A DNA stretch of 27,565 nt from CAYSUS01 sp964434165. Its GTDB lineage: Bacteria; Planctomycetota; Planctomycetia; Pirellulales; Thermoguttaceae. Shown here piece after piece: positions 1 to 7,272 of the stretch. The position numbers were made by a program, and so were the translations under genes. The DNA is taken from assembly GCA_964434165.1 (NCBI GenBank), contig CAYSUS010000098.1, positions 1 to 27,565 on the forward strand, written 5' to 3'. The notes below the pieces were generated by a model. It was not told the DNA's origin, ran no database searches, and saw only the letters and a program-made list of their open reading frames with translations. Position 1 is the first letter of the stretch. Every line of letters begins with the position of its first letter.

Positions 1-42
1 ATCCAGCAGTACCTACGATACGACGTCGATCTCGTGTTTTGA
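1..42 (+). CDS. C-terminal tail of an upstream gene (partial)
   Basis: From base 1 an open frame reads 13 residues (IQQYLRYDVDLVF) to a TGA at 40-42. It has an aromatic and hydrophobic composition like a real protein C-terminus, but it is too short to assign to a family. The start lies outside the window. Confidence 0.3.
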   Translation: MQQYLRYDVDLVF

Positions 43-261
43 GACAAAGCCTAGCCCGACGAGGCGGCGAGGGCAACGATTTCGTGGCCCCGCCGGGAGG
101 TGTGTTTTTCTATCCGTGGCGCCGCTGGCGCGTTTGGTGGGGGGCTTCTGTCTCGTGTCTGCCTGGGCTGGCAAGGGTTGGCGAACTGGGCTCGGGTTGC
201 TGGAGTCCCGTCGGAAGGCCGGAATTGCACTTCGTTTCCGGCCGCCGATAGACTAAGGGGC
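43..261. other. Intergenic stretch upstream of xseA
   Basis: No convincing gene is seen. The xseA frame stays open back to base 100, but those extra residues are Gly/Trp/Arg-rich and do not resemble the exonuclease VII N-terminus. The segment around 51-73 (TAGCCCGACGAGGCGGCGAG) resembles short GC-rich intergenic repeats, but only one copy is visible. Confidence 0.4.
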
Positions 262-1506
262 ATGAGCCCGCGCCGAGCCGATCTCCCCGACGAAGACCGC
301 ATCCTCACCGTCTCGCAGCTCACCTGGGCCGTCAAGGAGCTGCTGGAGACGGCGTTTCCGACGATCTGGGTGTCGGGCGAGATCTCCGACTTCGCCCGGC
401 CACGGTCGGGCCACTGCTACCTCACGCTCAAGGACGATCAGGCCCAGCTCCGCGCCGTGTTGTGGCGCGGTACCGCCGCGCGGGTCCGTTTCGACCTGCA
501 TGATGGGCTGGAGGTGATCTGCCGAGGGCACCTGGACGTCTATGCCCCGCGCGGCACGTATCAGCTCATCGTCGAGGAGATCCACCCCAAGGGAGTCGGC
601 GCGCTGGAGCTGGCCTTGCGCCAGCTTCGCGAGAAGCTGGCCCGCGAGGGGCTCTTCGACCCGGCACGCAAGCGCCCGCTGGCGCGGTTCATGCGACGCG
701 TGGCCGTGGTCACGAGCCCCTCGGGCGCGGCGATCCGCGACTTTCTGGAGGTGCTTCGCGGGCGCTGGCGCGGGGCCGAGGTGCTCGTCGTGCCGGTCCG
801 CGTGCAGGGGGAGGGCGCGGCCGAGGAGATCGCCGCGGCCGTGGCTTTGCTCAACCGGCTTGCGCAGCCGCCCGACTGCATCGTCGTCACGCGCGGCGGC
901 GGAAGCCTGGAGGACCTGTGGGCATTCAACGAGGAGGTTCTCTTGCGCGCGATCTTCGCCTCGCGCGTGCCGGTGGTGTCGGCCGTGGGGCACGAGATCG
1001 ACGTGACGCTTTCGGACCTGGTGGCCGACGTGCGGGCGTTGACGCCCAGCGAGGCGGCCATGCTCGTGGCCCCGTCGCAAGAGGAGATCGCCCAAGGGCT
1101 CAGGCACTTGGAGAAGCGGCTCGCGTCGACGGTGCGAACCCGGCTGGCTGCGGCGCGCTCGCGCCTGGAGGCGATCGAGCGGCACCGCGCGCTGCGCCGC
1201 CCGCTCGACCAGGTTCGCGAGCGCTCGCGGCGCTTGGACGAATTGGAGGCGCGAATCGGCCGCGCGGTAGCCGGCGCGGCACGGACCGCCCGGCAGCGGA
1301 CCGAGAGTCTGGCCGCGCGCCTCGACGCGCTGAGCCCGCTCGCCGTGCTGGGGCGAGGCTACAGCGTGACCACGCGCGCCGACGACGGGCAACTGGTGCG
1401 CGACGCCGGTCAGATCCATGTGGGCGAGGAGATCGACACGCGCTTGGCGACGGGCCGGCTGCGCAGCCGGGTGGAGCGGATCGAGCAGGACGGCACTTGC
1501 CGTTGA
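262..1506 (+). CDS. xseA: Exodeoxyribonuclease VII large subunit
   Basis: The 414-residue product is the large subunit of exonuclease VII, which degrades single-stranded DNA to oligonucleotides in repair and recombination. Residues ~15-105 form the N-terminal OB-fold DNA-binding domain (TVSQLTWAVKELLE, then WVSGEISDF, a conserved family signature). The catalytic domain follows, with VAVVTSPSGAAIRDF and the glycine-rich VTRGGGSLEDLWAFNEE, then AVGHEIDVTLSDLVAD. The C-terminal third is an Arg-rich coiled coil ending near LGRGYSVTT, as in the family. The ATG at 262 was chosen because the family-like sequence begins there; upstream in-frame codons are low-complexity. Length matches the family (about 400-450). 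No xseB small-subunit gene follows directly, although these two are often adjacent. Confidence 0.95.
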   Translation: MSPRRADLPDEDRILTVSQLTWAVKELLETAFPTIWVSGEISDFARPRSGHCYLTLKDDQAQLRAVLWRGTAARVRFDLHDGLEVICRGHLDVYAPRGTYQLIVEEIHPKGVGALELALRQLREKLAREGLFDPARKRPLARFMRRVAVVTSPSGAAIRDFLEVLRGRWRGAEVLVVPVRVQGEGAAEEIAAAVALLNRLAQPPDCIVVTRGGGSLEDLWAFNEEVLLRAIFASRVPVVSAVGHEIDVTLSDLVADVRALTPSEAAMLVAPSQEEIAQGLRHLEKRLASTVRTRLAAARSRLEAIERHRALRRPLDQVRERSRRLDELEARIGRAVAGAARTARQRTESLAARLDALSPLAVLGRGYSVTTRADDGQLVRDAGQIHVGEEIDTRLATGRLRSRVERIEQDGTCR

Positions 1507-1541
1507 ACGGGTGGCGTGGCACGCCCTCGCGCAGCGCGGGC

Positions 1542-1988
1542 ATGCTGTCTCCAATCAGGCTGATGCTTATGTTCCCGATCGCTCACCTGCTCGCACTCCC
1601 CCGCCGGGTCGCCCTGTACCTGTGGGCCTCCCCCTGGACGATCCTCGGTCTGTCGGTCGGCGCGGCCGGTCTTCTCACAGGGGGGCGCGCACGCCGACGC
1701 GGCCGCATCGTGGAGTTCTACGGCGGGGCGGTCACATGGGCCCTGGACCGGCTGCCCGGCGGGCCCTGGGTGGCCGCCATGACGCTCGGGCACGTGGTGC
1801 TGGGACGGTCCGACGCGGCCCTGGAGATCTGTCGCGAGCACGAGCTCGTCCACGTGCGCCAGTACGAGCGGTGGGGGCCTCTGTTCGGGCCGGCCTACGT
1901 GCTCTGCTGCCTCGCGCTTTGGGCGGCGGGGCGCGACGCCTATCGCGACAACCCCTTTGAGCGTCAGGCGTTCGACGAGGCGCCCTAG
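1542..1988 (+). CDS. Small membrane protein with an HELVH motif, unknown function
   Basis: A 148-residue protein lies 35 bases after xseA. Residues ~5-45 contain two hydrophobic stretches (LMLMFPIAHLLALP and WTILGLSVGAAGLLTG). Past the middle lies REHELVHVRQYERWGPLFGP, which carries the HExxH arrangement (HELVH) typical of zinc metallopeptidases, followed by a hydrophobic helix (AYVLCCLALWAAG) and an acidic tail. HELVHVRQYERWG is, as far as I recall, a conserved core in uncharacterised bacterial proteins; peptidase activity is not established. ATGs at 1563 and 1569 are alternative starts. The close spacing suggests co-transcription with xseA. Confidence 0.7.
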   Translation: MLSPIRLMLMFPIAHLLALPRRVALYLWASPWTILGLSVGAAGLLTGGRARRRGRIVEFYGGAVTWALDRLPGGPWVAAMTLGHVVLGRSDAALEICREHELVHVRQYERWGPLFGPAYVLCCLALWAAGRDAYRDNPFERQAFDEAP

Positions 1989-2082
1989 GCCGCGGAGGGC
2001 GTCCCCCTTGCCCCCCCTGGCCCATTCGCTAGGATTGGAAGCCGGGTTATCCGTCGGATCCCACCTCCCTCAGGGGTACTCC

Positions 2083-2319
2083 ATGAAGATCGAGTTGAAG
2101 TACTGCGCGGCTTGAAACTACGAGCCGAAGGCCGTCAGTCTGGCGGCCAAGATTCTCACGGCGTACAAGCAGCGTCTTGAGGGGCTGAACCTGGTGCCGG
2201 CCTCGGGGGGCTGCTTCGAGCTTTCCCTCAACGGGGACATGCTCTACAGCAAGCTCCAAACCGGCTCGTTTCCCGACGAGGACGATCTGGTCAAGCAGGT
2301 GGGCTCGCGCTTGGGATAG
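2083..2319 (+). CDS. SelW/Rdx-family selenoprotein with in-frame TGA (Sec)
   Basis: The frame from ATG 2083 to TAG 2317-2319 encodes 78 residues if TGA 2113-2115 is read as selenocysteine. The N-terminus is MKIELKYCAA-U-NYEPKA, placing Sec in a CxxU redox motif at residues 8-11, just after the first beta strand. After the TGA come an amphipathic helix (AAKILTAYKQRLEGL), then NLVPASGGCFEL, LNGDMLYSKLQTGSFPDED and a terminal helix. This is the full Rdx (SelW/SelT/SelH-type) thioredoxin-like fold, in which Cys or Sec occupies this site. Such proteins are thought to act in thiol redox control. AGGGG stands 6 bases before the ATG. No start codon after the TGA could yield the fold. Neighbours give no functional link. 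Confidence 0.85.
2130..2148 (+). promoter_or_regulatory. Candidate bacterial SECIS hairpin
   Basis: GGCCG (2130-2134) pairs perfectly with CGGCC (2144-2148) around a 9-base loop, TCAGTCTGG. The stem starts 15 bases after the TGA, close to where bacterial SECIS elements sit. The loop carries GG on its 3' side, whereas the known consensus favours G near the 5' side of the loop. If the closing G-C pair is open, the loop begins with G. The placement supports Sec insertion, but the fold was judged by eye. Confidence 0.5.
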
Positions 2320-2364
2320 CGGTTGTCCCGCCGGGTGCCACGGGCAGCTTGCTTGCGTTCTGGG

Positions 2365-4203
2365 CTAGCGGCGCTCGCCCGCGTCCCAGCGCACACGGCG
2401 GAGCGTCGGCACGTCCCCTTGCCAGGGCCGCAGCTCGGCACTCTCCGCCGCGGCCTTCTCGCCGGCGCACACGATGAGCTCGGTGATGCCCGACCACGCG
2501 GTGAGGGGCTCTCCGTCCGCGGTGGCGAACCGGCCCGGGCCGAGCTTCACGCCTTGGGTTCCAGCGCGGCTCAGCACGACAAGGGCCGTGTAGATCTTGT
2601 GCCGCTTGCCCGCGTAGCTTCGCCAGGCGTCGACGTGGAGCTGCACGCCCAGCGTGTTCCCCGGCTGGGTGGTCGTCAACTCCAGACATAGCTCGGCCCC
2701 TGCCGGTCCGCGCCAGCGCGGGTCGGCCAGCTTGCGCGTGGCGAACCGCCAGTGGTGGCGGTTCTCGCCCGAGAGCACGTACCAGTCATGCAGTCCGCGC
2801 GCGAAGTCGTCGATCAGGCGGCTCGACCTGGCAGTCGCTTTCACTCCCGCGCGGCGAAGCTGGTCGGGATAGGCGGCCGCGGCAACACTCAAAGCGAACA
2901 AGTCCGGATCGTCCTCGCGTCGCTCCTCGGCGGTCAGCCGGTAGTAGACGTTGCCCATCGCGAACAGCGGTTCGCCGACGTCGAACACCGGACAGGCGCC
3001 CGTCCAGGAATCGCCGTTGCGCACCGCTTGGGCATCGGCCCAGAAGCGGTTCCTCGGGTCGCGGCCGTAGCCGTAGTAGACGTCAACGCGCTCGATCGTC
3101 CGCGACGTGTCTGGAACAACGCGGTACACCGGCACACCGTCCTGGCGAGCCAGGATCCATTCGCCCCGCGGCGACTGCGGGAAGGCGAGGCGCCCCTGGA
3201 GATGGGCGTCGAACCACAGCGGCCTGGCCACGTCGGTGCGCGGCGTGAACCGATGGTTCAGGTGCGGCGCGTACACGATCCGCTTCTCGGCGTGCGGCAC
3301 GAGGCGCATGCCGCGCTCGACGTGGTCCATGGGGGCGTTGAAGTCGTTGGTCGCGCTGAGCAACAGGATCGGGCATCGAATCCTCGCCAGGTAGGCTTGC
3401 CCCGAGAGGGTGCGGCGAAACAGCTCCAGGTCTCCCACGACCCGTCGGGCTGAGCCGGGCAGGCCCCACAGATCGGTCTGGAGGAAGCCGCTTCCGCCGA
3501 CCGAGGGCGAGGCGGCCTTCACGCGCGGGTCGATACCTGCCACGAGCCCCGTCAGGCGCCCGCCCATCGAATGCCCCCCCACACCGATCCGCTCCGGATC
3601 GACCTCTGGCTGTTGCTCGAGAAACGTGATCCCGCGCCGCCCGGCAATGGTAAGAAGAAACCAGTTGTTGTTGCGCGGCGACTCGACCGCGTCGATCGTG
3701 TTGGGACGGGGCAGCATGCTGGAGTAGCCGGGCACGTTGTTCTGCGTGGGATCGACGGCGCCCCAATCGGTGTTGGGATCGCCCGGCCCGGCCCCCTCCA
3801 TCTCGCGCCCGCCCCAGTTGATCGACAGCGCCGCGTAGCCCCGCCTGGCGTACGGCCTGACGGCGGCCGTGAAGGCACGCTGCCCACCACCATGCAGGTG
3901 CATCACGGCCGGGAGCCCCGCGCCCTTCTCGGGAAAGCCGTAGAAGGCCGCCATGCGAGCCTTCCTGCCCTTGAAGATTCCCACGGTGAACGTCACATAG
4001 CGGAACACAATTCCGTCCTCGTGCCACTGGCGCACCACGGTGGTCTCCAGCGGCTCGGCGCTTGGATCGTATCCCGCCCACAGCGCATCGACGCTCCGGG
4101 GTGCGGCCTCGCCCTGGAGGGGGCGAAGACTGTCGGAGGCCGGGCTTGGGCACGCCGCCAAGAGGAGGAAGGCAAGAATCGCCGGTCCAGCGGTCGCGTT
4201 CAT
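2365..4203 (-). CDS. Alpha/beta hydrolase (acetyl xylan esterase-like) with C-terminal beta domain, likely exported
   Basis: The 612-residue protein starts with a hydrophobic leader ending in a lipobox-like LLAAC (Cys18), so it may be a lipoprotein, although its n-region has no Lys or Arg. The alpha/beta-hydrolase core spans ~60-420: an oxyanion-type HLHGGGQ near 102-108, the nucleophile elbow GGHSMGG (Ser212), an acid in SATNDFNAP (Asp287) and a histidine in PHLNHRF (His314 or His317). The order fits a Ser-Asp-His esterase of the acetyl xylan esterase/dienelactone type; the substrate is unknown. The last ~170 residues (from DDFARGLHDWYV) look like a beta-rich carbohydrate-binding-type module. 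Its ATG overlaps the stop of the upstream phosphatase gene (ATGA), so the two are translationally coupled. Confidence 0.8.
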   Translation of the reverse strand: MNATAGPAILAFLLLAACPSPASDSLRPLQGEAAPRSVDALWAGYDPSAEPLETTVVRQWHEDGIVFRYVTFTVGIFKGRKARMAAFYGFPEKGAGLPAVMHLHGGGQRAFTAAVRPYARRGYAALSINWGGREMEGAGPGDPNTDWGAVDPTQNNVPGYSSMLPRPNTIDAVESPRNNNWFLLTIAGRRGITFLEQQPEVDPERIGVGGHSMGGRLTGLVAGIDPRVKAASPSVGGSGFLQTDLWGLPGSARRVVGDLELFRRTLSGQAYLARIRCPILLLSATNDFNAPMDHVERGMRLVPHAEKRIVYAPHLNHRFTPRTDVARPLWFDAHLQGRLAFPQSPRGEWILARQDGVPVYRVVPDTSRTIERVDVYYGYGRDPRNRFWADAQAVRNGDSWTGACPVFDVGEPLFAMGNVYYRLTAEERREDDPDLFALSVAAAAYPDQLRRAGVKATARSSRLIDDFARGLHDWYVLSGENRHHWRFATRKLADPRWRGPAGAELCLELTTTQPGNTLGVQLHVDAWRSYAGKRHKIYTALVVLSRAGTQGVKLGPGRFATADGEPLTAWSGITELIVCAGEKAAAESAELRPWQGDVPTLRRVRWDAGERR

Positions 4204-6077
4204 GGAGTATCCGCGTCGCGCCGGGCGTCGAGCGTCGAGATCGCCTCGGCGTAGAGCAGCCTGCCGGTGTGGCCGTCGTGAAACCGCACCACGGCCTGGG
4301 GCTCGTCGTAGGGGAGGAACTGGTATCCGGAACCCTCGGGCCGGGCGGCCTTCATGATGTTGTTCACCTGCACGACGGCGAAGGCGGTCTTGTGAAGGCG
4401 CGTGTAGTGGACGTTGTTGGGGAAGCCCAGCGTCCACTTCACCTTGACGCGGCGGCCCTGGCTGTCGAACCAGCCGCCGAAAGGCATGTCGCCGGCCGTG
4501 GCGATGGGGTGCGCGGCCGAGCCGATCGGCCCGCACATGAGCTCCCAGACGTTGTCCGAGATCTGCACGCACATCGAATTGTGCACGTCGCCCGTGAAGA
4601 CCAGCACGGGTCGGTCGAGCGCGTCGAGCACCTCCAAGAGCCTCTCGCGCTGATGCACGAACGACGGGAAGCCGTCGCCCTTGTCCAACCTCGCCTCCGG
4701 CGCGTCGCTGACGTGGGCCGCGGTGTGATGGATCACCCACGGGTCGGGCGAGATGACCATGATGAACTCGGCGTCCGTCGCGCGGACGCCGTCGAGCAGC
4801 CACTTCTCCTGCGCCGGGCCGAGGATGAAGTTCTCGGGGTTGCGCACATTGCCGCGCTGGAAGCGGGTCCGCTCGCCCCGGGTATCCAGGGCGAAAAAAT
4901 GGCAGTTGCCGACCTTCCAGTCGTAGAAGTGATGCGAGCCGATGCTGTAGCGGATCTGCTCCTCCGCGCGGAACGCCGGCGTCACGCGCAGCCGATGCGC
5001 ATCGACCACCTCGACCAGGCCGTACACCCCGTCGTTCGCCAGGCGCGGGCCCGTCTGGCGGCGATCGGCATCCACGGTGTCGTAGCCCACGTGAATCGTG
5101 CTCACCCGCTCGGGCTTGAGCGTGCGGAAGTCGGCTTGCGGATCGACGAGCACGTCCCCGCCCTCCTCCACGGTTGCCCGGCCGAAGCGGATCGGGGCGC
5201 GGTATCTCGAAGGGCTGTTGGCCCAGCCGCCGTATTCGTTCCAGACATCGACCCCCAGGTCGCGAATCAGGTGCTTGCCGCGCCCCAAGCCGATCTCGCC
5301 GCAGCCGTGGATGTCCCAGCCCACCTCGTGATCGTCGTAGAGGAAGCAGGCCGGCACGTAGCGGACCAGCCGCGCCATGGACCGGCCGCGGTGGAGGTAC
5401 CGGCGGTAGTTGGCGCGAAGCCCTTCCCTCGTCCCGTCGCGGCACTCCTCGTAGATCGTGTCGCCGTTGAACAGGTGGAACATGACCTCGTCGCCGTAGC
5501 GTCGCAGCAGCGTGTCGAAGCCGGGCGGCGAACCGTAATGCCCGCCCCGCTCGCGCGGCGCCTCCTGCGAGGCCCCACAGGCGATCGAGAAGCAGATGTT
5601 GAACCGGCCTTGAGGATTGGCGGCGTCGCGGAAGGCGGCCGCGTCGGGCAGCGTGCGGAACGAAGGCCACGGATCGGTGAAGTCCAACCGCGTGTCGGCC
5701 AGCGCCCCGTCGATGACGATGCCGTAATAATACCGCGTGGCGGGCTCCAAAGCGCCGAGCTCCACCACACCGATCCGGTCGCGCGCGGCGGAGGTCTCGC
5801 CTGTTGCGCGGGGCGAGTCCGCGGCGAGCGGCAGCCTGGTGTCATAGACCACGTGAAACGGGCGCGGCCGGTCGGTGCGGACCCATACCCGCACGGACTG
5901 GGCGGTAACGCCCCCCAGCATCGGCCCGTGGGTCAGTCCCGAGGCCTGGTAGGCCACCACGTCGTTGGCCACGGGATCGGGCCAGTCGGCTGCCCGGCCG
6001 GAGCACGTCAGCCCGCCCGCGCAAACGGCGAGGAGCAACGCGGCCTGCCTGAGCAGTAACACGAATCGTGCGATCAT
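4200..6077 (-). CDS. PhoD-like metallophosphatase (alkaline phosphatase D family), exported
   Basis: The 625-residue protein has a hydrophobic signal peptide (residues 5-25) ending near GRAADWP. Residues ~45-145 resemble the PhoD N-terminal beta-sandwich (GLTHGPMLGGVTAQSVRVWV). The metallophosphatase core carries metal-binding motifs: NGDTIYEE (204-211), YDDHEVGWD (Asp248, Asp249, His250) and TGDVHNS near residue 495, with an HH-containing stretch (WVIHHTAAH) before it. PhoD enzymes hydrolyse phosphomono- and diesters with Ca/Fe, but many planctomycete homologues lack a tested substrate. The start at 6077 is chosen over the longer frame because GGAGG stands 7 bases upstream and the signal peptide begins there. 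It is the first gene of a two-gene unit with the downstream hydrolase. Confidence 0.88.
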   Translation of the reverse strand: MIARFVLLLRQAALLLAVCAGGLTCSGRAADWPDPVANDVVAYQASGLTHGPMLGGVTAQSVRVWVRTDRPRPFHVVYDTRLPLAADSPRATGETSAARDRIGVVELGALEPATRYYYGIVIDGALADTRLDFTDPWPSFRTLPDAAAFRDAANPQGRFNICFSIACGASQEAPRERGGHYGSPPGFDTLLRRYGDEVMFHLFNGDTIYEECRDGTREGLRANYRRYLHRGRSMARLVRYVPACFLYDDHEVGWDIHGCGEIGLGRGKHLIRDLGVDVWNEYGGWANSPSRYRAPIRFGRATVEEGGDVLVDPQADFRTLKPERVSTIHVGYDTVDADRRQTGPRLANDGVYGLVEVVDAHRLRVTPAFRAEEQIRYSIGSHHFYDWKVGNCHFFALDTRGERTRFQRGNVRNPENFILGPAQEKWLLDGVRATDAEFIMVISPDPWVIHHTAAHVSDAPEARLDKGDGFPSFVHQRERLLEVLDALDRPVLVFTGDVHNSMCVQISDNVWELMCGPIGSAAHPIATAGDMPFGGWFDSQGRRVKVKWTLGFPNNVHYTRLHKTAFAVVQVNNIMKAARPEGSGYQFLPYDEPQAVVRFHDGHTGRLLYAEAISTLDARRDADTP

Positions 6078-6342
6078 AACAACCTCCGCGCGGGCTGCTG
6101 GCATTTCGTGGATCGCCGTCCCGGTGGTCCATGGCGCTGCCAACCGGGGGCTTGCCGTCATTGTGCTTCAGCGCCGCTCCGGCGTCGAGGCGCGGCCGTC
6201 CGAGGAGTCGTGCCTGGGCGTTCCACCCCGCGAAGCCCCTGCAGGGCACCTCCACGGATCATTGCGTTCCAACGGTGCGGAGTTTATCATGCGTACCTGG
6301 AAACCAAGGACCCGCTCTTTCGCCTATCCGGGAGATGTTTGA
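6078..6342. other. Divergent intergenic region between the phoD-like and DUF362 genes
   Basis: These 265 bases should hold the promoters of both divergent units. Short frames here are unconvincing. I see no clear -35/-10 pair or operator. Confidence 0.4.
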
Positions 6343-7272
6343 ATGCACGCCCCCAACCGACGTGAGTTCCTCGCCGGTGCCGCAGCCGCCGGCGCCGCTT
6401 TGGCCGCCCCCCGCTCGCTCTTCGGCTTTGCCGAGAAGCCCGCCGACATGGCGATCGCCAGGTGGTCGGGCAGCATGGACCTGGCCGCCGCGGAGATGCA
6501 GGAGGCCGCCGCCCAGCTGACCGAAAAGGCGATCGAGTCGATCGGCGGAATGAAGCGGTTCGTCACGCGCGGGTCCGTGGTATGGGTCAAGCCGAACATC
6601 GGTTGGGATCGTCCGCCGGAGCTCGCCGCCAACACGAACCCCGACGTGGTGGCCACCGTGGTCCGCCACTGCCTTGACGCCGGGGCCAAGGTCGTCAAGG
6701 TGGGCGACAATCCCTGCGACCTGCCGGCCAGGACCTACAAGGTCAGCGGCATCGCCGACGCCGCGAAGCGGGCGGGCGCCGAGGTGGTGTTCCTCGACCG
6801 CAGCCGTTTTCGCACCAAGCGGATCGGCGGCGAGCGGGTCAAAGAGCTCCCCATGTGCCCGGACATCCTCGAGTGCGACCTGATCGTCAACGTGCCGATC
6901 GTCAAGCACCACGGCCGCTCCGAGGCCACGCTGTGCATGAAGAACTTCATGGGCGTGATCGAACAGCGCAAGACCTTCCACCAGGCGATCCCCGAGTGCC
7001 TGGTCGACTTGAACCGCTACCTCAAGCCGCAGATCTCGATCCTCGACGGCATTCGCATCCTCACCGCCCACGGCCCCAAGGGAGGCGACCCGAAGGACGT
7101 GGCCGTCAAGATGCAGGTCGCCGCCGGCATCGACGTGGTGGCCATGGACGCCTGGGGCGCGGAGCTTCTGGGACGCAAGCCTGAGGAGATCGGCTCGGTC
7201 ACGCTCGGCGACAAGATGGAGTTGGGCAACATGGACTACCGCTCCCTGAACCTCAAGGAGGTCGCCGTCTGA
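6343..7272 (+). CDS. DUF362 domain protein with Tat signal
   Basis: The 309-residue product opens with a twin-arginine leader (NRREFLAGAAAAGAALAAP), so it is probably exported folded. Residues ~35-260 form the DUF362 domain: VWVKPNIGWDRPPELAANTNPDVV, then VKVGDNPCD, DLIVNVPIVKHHG, and CMKNFMGVIEQRKTFHQ. The family is uncharacterised but often adjoins or fuses to ferredoxin domains. Here it overlaps by one base (TGATG) with a polyferredoxin membrane gene, which suggests an electron-transfer or cofactor role for both. GGAG precedes the ATG by 7 bases (GGGAGATGTTTG). No Fe-S motif lies in this protein itself. Confidence 0.88.
   Translation: MHAPNRREFLAGAAAAGAALAAPRSLFGFAEKPADMAIARWSGSMDLAAAEMQEAAAQLTEKAIESIGGMKRFVTRGSVVWVKPNIGWDRPPELAANTNPDVVATVVRHCLDAGAKVVKVGDNPCDLPARTYKVSGIADAAKRAGAEVVFLDRSRFRTKRIGGERVKELPMCPDILECDLIVNVPIVKHHGRSEATLCMKNFMGVIEQRKTFHQAIPECLVDLNRYLKPQISILDGIRILTAHGPKGGDPKDVAVKMQVAAGIDVVAMDAWGAELLGRKPEEIGSVTLGDKMELGNMDYRSLNLKEVAV

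Noticed and set aside
253..1554. Long minus-strand open frame opposite xseA
   Set aside because: It is the antisense shadow of a clear xseA gene in GC-rich DNA, and its translation is His/Arg-rich without family motifs.
4062..6059. Long plus-strand open frame opposite the PhoD-like gene
   Set aside because: The translation is repetitive in Val/Arg/His and antisense to a well-supported phosphatase with RBS, signal peptide and metal motifs.
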